Shown here piece by piece: positions 58,236 to 64,000 of a stretch of 64,000 nucleotides of DNA; the first letter of the stretch is position 1; each line of letters opens with the position of its first letter. Where the stretch lies: positions 399,267 through 463,266 of the forward strand of contig BDIU01000412.1 in NCBI GenBank assembly GCA_002118135.1, read 5' to 3'. The stretch is from Trebouxia sp. TZW2008 (lineage: Eukaryota; Chlorophyta; Trebouxiophyceae; Trebouxiales; Trebouxiaceae). Below the pieces are notes generated by a model that was not told where the DNA came from, made no database searches, and saw nothing but the letters and a program-made list of their open reading frames with translations. The translations under genes and the position numbers were made by a program.

Positions 58236-61200
58236 ATGCATCGTGAAGCTCCGCAGAGCACAGCGAGCCAGCTCGACCTCGACTTCGATCTTTGGCCTGC
58301 GGGTTGTGCTGACCTTCTGGACGATGCATCAAATTTCGTAGACGCCCCCACAACCTCCTCAGAGCAAGCTGCAAGCTGCCATGCGGACACAGGATTGCAC
58401 AACGAAGCCTCCGCGCCTGAAGTCGTCGTCGACTTACCTGGTGAACCTCGACAGGTCAAGTCCCGCAGCGCGCCACGCCAGAGCAAACCCCGTCAGCGCG
58501 TCCGGAACAAGGATGCCAACAGGCAAGCTCAGCAGAGGTTTCAGCAGAAGAAGAAGGTACGGGTCGCCTGCTGCTCTGGCTGTGTTTTGGTCACACCCCT
58601 GTTCAGTGTATTTATTCAAGCATTTCAGGGCTGCAGTCTGCTCTGCCTGCATCTGGGTCATACACTTTGTCGTTGCTTATATAGTACTGATCTCAGCGTT
58701 GCATTCTGCTCCAACTGCGCTTTGATCGTGCTCTTCTGCAGTGCATATGTGCAAGTGTTTTATATTCCATCACACTGACTTGCTTCTTGCATAGTCGCAT
58801 TGTGATGCTGTGATGCAGGCTGAATGGCAGCAGCTTCATGCAGAGCTTGCTGACATGAAGAAAGCTATGAAGCAGTTGCAGGAGGAACGGCAGCAGTGGA
58901 CACAAGGCCATGCTCAGCAGTCACAAGCCATATCTGCACCTCACTGGCAAACATCCGTTCCTCATCTTCCATGGCAAGTAAGCCACTGCTGCTTTTGGAC
59001 TGATAGAGTTTTGCACAAGCAACCAAGCAATTCCAGTTGACGTTTGCATCACGCAATGCACTTGTATCAGGTCAGAAGTCTGCTAGTCGCTGATCACATA
59101 CTATCAGGTGATTTGCATGGGGCATATGTGCATCAAGTTGACTTTTGCAAGCTTGTAAGGGCCTGACGTCGTACACTGCCAAGTTTCCAGTGCTTTGGCG
59201 CCCTAGATAACAACCATGCAAGGTCATCATTCTGATTGTCACAAAATCTCATGCAGGGGCCTGACACTGTGGACCGCCGAGTCCTTCAGCACTTGATGCC
59301 AATGTGGCATTCAGACATCCTGACATGTGCACCCAGCACAGAGCAGGCTTTGGCCTTGCAGCAAGTTGCCAGATGGCAACCACAGCAAGTCAATATCATG
59401 TGGCAGGTACATATGGCATTGCCTGCTGTGTGTTCAACGAGAGCAACTGCTATCTGTGGAAATGCAAGCTGAAAGGTGCAATGCAATCGCTTGTTGGGTT
59501 TCACTGTGAGCGCATCTCATGATCATCTGTTGCAATGTTCATAACGTTGTCTTTAAAAGAAGCTCAGGCAGTCATGCCCTAGCTTTGCTGTTTGTGTGCA
59601 ACCAGGGATTACTGCACTGATTGTATGTGAAGTATTGCAATGCCACCTGTCAATTCCATGGTCACTTTGGCTATGATCTTGCAGCTCTGCATTCCTTATG
59701 CTCTGCAGGAATAATGCATCGGCAATGCAACATCTCGTTGCTACTTGGGCAGATCACATTGCTCGTTATGCGTCCTTGCTCGCTGGTGGGCTTGTGTATT
59801 GCGTGAAGTAATTTGCATGAGCAAATCAGGGAGATGGGCAGATGCTGGAGTGACACAAATGCCTGCAATCACAAGATAGTCGAATTGTTGTACATGTGTC
59901 ATCTCCAGAGGTGGTCTCACTTCTGCAGCTAGAATCAGAGTGACAGGGTTTCTTGACAAGTACTGCTTGTCAAACTTTCTTGAAACCATGTGTAGGAGCA
60001 AAGCAGGGAAAGGGATTAGATGCCTGAGTGACACAGGCCCAGATATGAGTTCAGCAGCTGGGACCAGAATGACAGAGCTCCTGAAACGAGTACTGCCTGT
60101 CAAGCTTTTGCTCAACATCGTACAGGAGCAGATCAGAGGAGGTTGTACATGCCCTAGTGACGCACAGCCCCAGATCTCAAATGTGCAGCTGGACTGCAGG
60201 AGCAAATCCGAGAAATGGGTAGATGCTTGAGCGACACAGGCCCAGATATGAGTTCAGCAGCTGGTATGAGAGTCAAAGGGCTTTTGACAGAGTACTGCTT
60301 GTCTAATTTTGCTAAAGCCAGGGCAGATCCAGCAGGGCACCAGGCCGTTTGGGGCCTGTGCTCTTTCTACCACGACCCTTTGCACATAGCAGTAAGTCCC
60401 ACCTGGATCCTGTGCAGTCATCTTTCAAATCAACGCTCTTTGTCCTGCTCTGCACCTCTTCATCAGGCATCAACACAGAATTCTATTGGTAGCATTCAAG
60501 CTGCGTTGCCTCACATGCAAAAGTTTGAGTTGTCTGGCACTTTGCATTCGTTCAGGTGCAAATTGGCATGACATTCTTGAACACAATCAAAGATCGCCGT
60601 GTGCACGCATGGTGTGCCTGGCTTGTCCATGTCCAGGCTTCTGCAATGGTTCAATGGATGCATTCACAAGCCATTTCACCAAGCTTTTGTCTTGACGCGC
60701 AGCGTGCATTGGCATTGCACTCAACATTTGTTGTGTCTGTGCAGCACATCATGAACTTCAGCCAGTCCCAGAAAGCAGCCTTATTTTGGCATCGGCGCAA
60801 CTACTTCACTCAGATGGCCAACATCTCAACCAGGCGGCTGCAGCTTCTGCAGCAGCTGAACTCCTTACCAGATTCCATGAATCTGGATGCTGGTCAAGTG
60901 TGCAGCCGCAATCTGGCGGCTGAGGAGATCACTCAGCAGCTGCAGGGGCTGATGGCAAATGAGCAAAGGACATATCTGCACTTTCTGAGGGCTGTTGGGC
61001 ACAAGGTGAGGGGTAGTAACCCGTACCTCATACACCAATATCCTGTGTTACAGCAACATCATGTCACAACAGTGAATCTCTGCACATTTAGAGTGATGAG
61101 GGCATTTGAGCTAAGGACATATATGCACTTGCTGAGAGCTGTTGGCCACAAGGTAACAGACCTGCTGTGGCGTGCTGAGATGCTTGCACAGCAGAGCTTG

Positions 61201-63456
61201 AGTGCTATTCTGAGAAGGCTGTGTGTAGACACACCAGAAGTGTTGTTCTTACCTGATGGACTGATTGGTGGCTACGCATGATTTCACTTCAGCACGTGAC
61301 TTGAACTGAGACGCACGACCATTAGGACAGAGCCTAGTTGGTTACACCTGCATGCTTCTGCAAGCTGTCAAACACCTTCAAGCTTTAGGTGTTTTATGAT
61401 CTGTCACACACATTGATCTTGTGCTGTGTTTCTTTTGTGGCAGATTATCGCCACAATCAATGTTCTGATAGTGTTTCTTGCATGCAACAATGGAGCGTAC
61501 TTTGCCGCTGCAGATTTGAACCTTGTCCATCTGCAAGCAACCGTGTCCACTGTGCATTCCTTTCCTGCACAACAGACCCACTTGGCTCTCAGCCCTTGCA
61601 AAATCAACCCGTCAGAAAGCATGTGCAGTACACTCACGTTCCCTTTGAGCTTAGATAAGAAAACAAAAAAGAAGAAAAATCCATGCTGTTAGGCATCATC
61701 ATGGGAGCCTCTGTTTATAGGAGCAGCCCAGGAATGCTGCTTTGAGAGCAGCAAGCAGCACTTACTTACAATGATTCAGCCTACTTGCTGCTGCAGATTG
61801 TAACACCATGGCAAGCAGCAATGTCAGTTGTCCAGTCCTTTCCCTGTACAACAGACTTGCTTACGGCGGTGGCTGCACTGCTTCTGAGCTTGAGCAAGCA
61901 TTCTCAGCATACTGTGCTGCAGATTGCAACCCCATGGCAAGCAGCAGTGTCAGTCGTCCAATCCTTTCCCCGTACAACAGACTTGCTTGCGGCAGTGGAT
62001 GCGCTGGCTATAGAAGAAGGGGAACCACCTGGCACCGTCTTTCAAGCTGCTGCTGAGGCCTGTGACATACAAGAGCTACCAGGTACAGTAACTTTCGTTG
62101 ATAACGATTGCTTCATTATCAAGAAGATTGTCCTTAAGTTGAATGATCCTTACTGAGAGGTGTCACTGCAGTCAGACTACACTGATGGGGTCCCAATTCC
62201 ACTGTCCCTACATCAAAGTTGTCCTTACATTGAGTGTCCGTCCAAGGAGAAATTACTCTACATTGTCGAGCTGCAGCATCAAATCACTGTCTTGGGTTTG
62301 CCCCTGTTTCATCCTCCCACTCCCTTCTTCTTCCATTGTTCTGCTGCCAAGGCTTGTGATACACAACAGCTACCATTTACCACACAAGGCTGCTGCAGCA
62401 TCAAAATAGTGTGTTGCTGTCTTGTTCTTGTGTATTTTGATCCTCTTGCGCTCCTCCCCTCAACTTTTCCTTCTTGTCTTTTTGTCCTTGAAACAAAGAG
62501 CATTACAGGACAAGTGAGCAAGAGCAAACCATGCTTGTCACTGACAATTACAGCATGACAACACGCTCAGAGTTTACAGTCTCAAAGTTTGGACTATACT
62601 ATTTTTGCTTGCCACGCGTCACGTCGTTGGCATAGTCAGATATGCCAGGCAGTTGACACTGCTTTGGTCTGACATGCTATGCAGGTGATGTCCAAGCTCA
62701 ACACAGCCAAGCATTGCAAGACCAATCGACTGCTGGACACTGCAAGCCTATTGAACGCAGATGGCTATGTGAACAGCTCACTGGCTGGTTGCAATCAATT
62801 GTCAGCATGGTCAGGCGTTCAAGCTTGAAGTTTGAAGGCAGTTCAAGTCAGTTTGGTTTGACATGCTGTGCAGGTGATATCCAAGCTCAGCACAGCTGAG
62901 CGTTTGAAAACCAGGCCACTACTGCTATAGACACTGCAAGCCTATTGAAAGCAGCTAGCTATGTGAACAGCTCATTGTGTGATTCTTCAAGTCAATTTCT
63001 CCGTATGGTAAAGCTTGCAAGGCAGTTCAATTTACTTTTGTCTGACATGCTATGAAGGTGACGTCCAAGCTCAGTACAGCCAAGGATTGCAATACCAAGC
63101 GACTGCTGCTATGGACTCTGCAAACCTATTGAATGCAGATAACTATGTGAACAGCTCACTGTCTGGTTCTTCAAGTCAATCTGTCAGTATGGTCAAGCGT
63201 TCCAGGCAGTTGAGGTTACTTTGGTCTGACATGCTATACAGGTGACGTCCGAGCTCAACACAGCCAAGCATTGGAAGGCCAGGCTACCGCTGCTATGGAA
63301 ACTGCAAGCCTTTTGAATGCAGATGGCTATGTGAACAATTCCCTGTCTGGTGCTATCATCACACCAGAGGTTGCAGCTAAAGCGCTGCAAGTTGTGACTG
63401 GCCTTGTCACAGATGATCTCACACCAGAAGGCATTTTTGGCTCAGGACCCAGCTAA
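58236..63456 (+). CDS. bZIP transcription factor, green-algal type
   Basis: Exons 58236-58556, 58819-58977, 59257-59406, 60745-61005, 61923-62082 and 63242-63456 join in frame to 421 residues. Residues about 85-107 are a basic region with the bZIP pattern (RNKDANRQAQQRFQQKKK), continuing over the splice junction into a zipper-like helix (AELADMKKAMKQLQEERQQW). The acidic N-terminus (LDLDFDLWPAGCADLLDD) could be an activation region. Residues 210-297 resemble the C-terminal helical domain common in algal bZIP proteins (ALFWHRRNYFTQMANISTRR). The last exon ends in GIFGSGPS. A nuclear DNA-binding role is expected; targets are unknown. Introns 3, 4 and 5 contain repeat arrays derived from exon edges, so alternative C-termini are possible. 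The ATG at 58236 is the first in frame after a stop at 58155. Confidence 0.85.
59805..60310 (+). repeat. Intronic tandem array with an exon-like core
   Basis: In bZIP intron 3 a unit of about 120-180 bases recurs about three to four times. The core, GAGCAAATCCGAGAAATGGG then GATGCTTGAGCGACACAGG, reads EQIREMGRCLSDTGPDMSSA in one frame after a CTGCAG and before GGTATGAG. It may be a skipped or optional exon, but its phase does not fit the next exon, so I left it out of the model. Confidence 0.6.
61090..61155 (+). repeat. Donor-edge copy of bZIP exon 4
   Basis: ACATATATGCACTTGCTGAGAGCTGTTGGCCACAAGGTAACA copies the end of exon 60745-61005 (ACATATCTGCACTTTCTGAG...), about 145 bases downstream, with its own GT donor and the same codons (YMHLLRAVGHK against YLHFLRAVGHK). 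Confidence 0.88.
61785..62000 (+). repeat. Acceptor-edge duplication of bZIP exon 5
   Basis: CTGCAG followed by ATTGTAACACCATGGCAAGC at 61797 copies the intact start at 61923 (ATTGCAACCCCATGGCAAGC). The first copy encodes IVTPWQAAMSVVQSFPCTTD against IATPWQAAVSVVQSFPRTTD. The frame runs open from the first copy through into the second, so using the first acceptor adds 42 in-frame residues. Confidence 0.9.
62665..63345 (+). repeat. Four tandem copies of the bZIP last-exon start
   Basis: Units of about 184-189 bases have acceptors at about 62684, 62873, 63057 and 63241 (TGACATGCTATGCAGGTGA in type). Each contains intron end plus the first half of the last exon. Only the fourth runs on to GIFGSGPS. 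In copy 3 the AG reads GAAG. Copies 1 and 2 are disrupted by a frameshift and by TGA respectively; copy 3 stays open to the stop at the next boundary. Confidence 0.9.
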
Positions 63457-64000
63457 CAACTGGGGAACAAATTTTGCCGTCCGGCGTCATAATTGGCGCC
63501 TCTGTGAATAGCAGCAGCTCGGTTGACAATAGGCTCAAGCATCCCTGTAGCACAGTCATAAGGCGGTACAGGCGTGAGCTGCTCCATTTTCAGTTCAGTG
63601 GGTTTCTGTAAGTGTCTTTGTCTCAACTGTCACTGCTGCAAGGAGAGGACTATAGTTGGGTCTTCCAAAACCCATCTATTGCTGTCCGGGTATCATGAAC
63701 TTGCTTTCCTCAGAAAGCAAAGGTTGAACATGAACAGGTTGTATCAGTAGCTGCAATGCAACACCAGATTTTGGCATTTCTTGCTGTGGCACTGCTTTGC
63801 CAGACGCATTTGATTCAATTTGGGCAAGACAGTGTCAGCATCTTTGATGATATGACTGGCTTATCTGTCGCACTGGACCAGATTTTGACATGTACTGGAA
63901 TTCTGATTTGTTTAAGTGGCTTAAACATGTCGGACATGCACAACGAATTCAGGGTCGGATTGTAGGACGTACTCAGACCGTCCTTTTGCAGTGCAATCCA
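63457..64000. other. 3' flank of the bZIP gene
   Basis: No gene recognised. A TGTAA motif (the usual chlorophyte polyadenylation signal) occurs in TTCTGTAAGTG at about 63606, about 150 bases after the stop, and could end the transcript. Confidence 0.4.

Noticed and set aside
61444..61655. Possible extra bZIP exon after a GGCAG at 61443
   Set aside because: Open in phase 0 but with no suitable donor before its end, and the flanking exons already join in phase without it.

Overview
The window is nuclear DNA of a eukaryote, most likely a green alga. Genes are broken into many short exons with GT-AG (and two GC-AG) introns, most acceptors read TGCAG, there are no operons or Shine-Dalgarno sites, and the recognisable proteins (a Coccomyxa-like beta-carbonic anhydrase, a bZIP factor of algal type, kelch-BTB, an adenine deaminase) fit a chlorophyte. 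The lineage (perhaps Trebouxiophyceae) is inference. Exon models were built by hand by matching splice-site dinucleotides and reading phase. Internal junctions of the main models keep frame, but the first exons of several genes are less certain.

Layout: (1) 1-1922, the 3' end of an unidentified + strand gene and degenerate repeats. (2) 7667-2584 (-), a kelch-BTB protein, divergent from a small membrane protein at 7981-8506 (+). (3) 9972-18129 (+), a 13-exon helical/coiled-coil protein of unknown family. (4) 20576-18786 (-), a hotdog-fold thioesterase. (5) 21375-23288 and 24652-26619 (+), two tandem beta-carbonic anhydrase genes. (6) 27220-38050 (+), a 17-exon coiled-coil protein with a degenerate EF-hand. 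(7) 38.1-40.7 kb, gene-poor, with a rearranged LTR-retrotransposon gag remnant. (8) about 45916-40743 (-), a coiled-coil AAA+ ATPase, then 48208-46538 (-), a small coiled-coil protein. (9) 48603-49452 (+), a CxxCxxCC (YkgJ-type) protein. (10) about 49599-51293 (+), a protein with about 29-residue repeats. (11) 51.3-54.1 kb, a degraded or unresolved gene and an 80-base C tract. (12) 54133-57027 (+), adenine deaminase. (13) 58236-63456 (+), a bZIP transcription factor.

The most striking feature is not a gene. Exon boundaries are repeatedly copied in tandem. In at least four unrelated genes (kelch-BTB, coiled-coil/EF, adenine deaminase, bZIP) a segment spanning a splice site plus part of the exon occurs two to six times. 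Acceptor-side copies lie upstream of the intact exon and donor-side copies downstream. Many copies keep the splice dinucleotide and some keep phase, so they could act as alternative or decoy splice sites. No metabolic pathway links the genes; this looks like an ordinary chromosomal segment.
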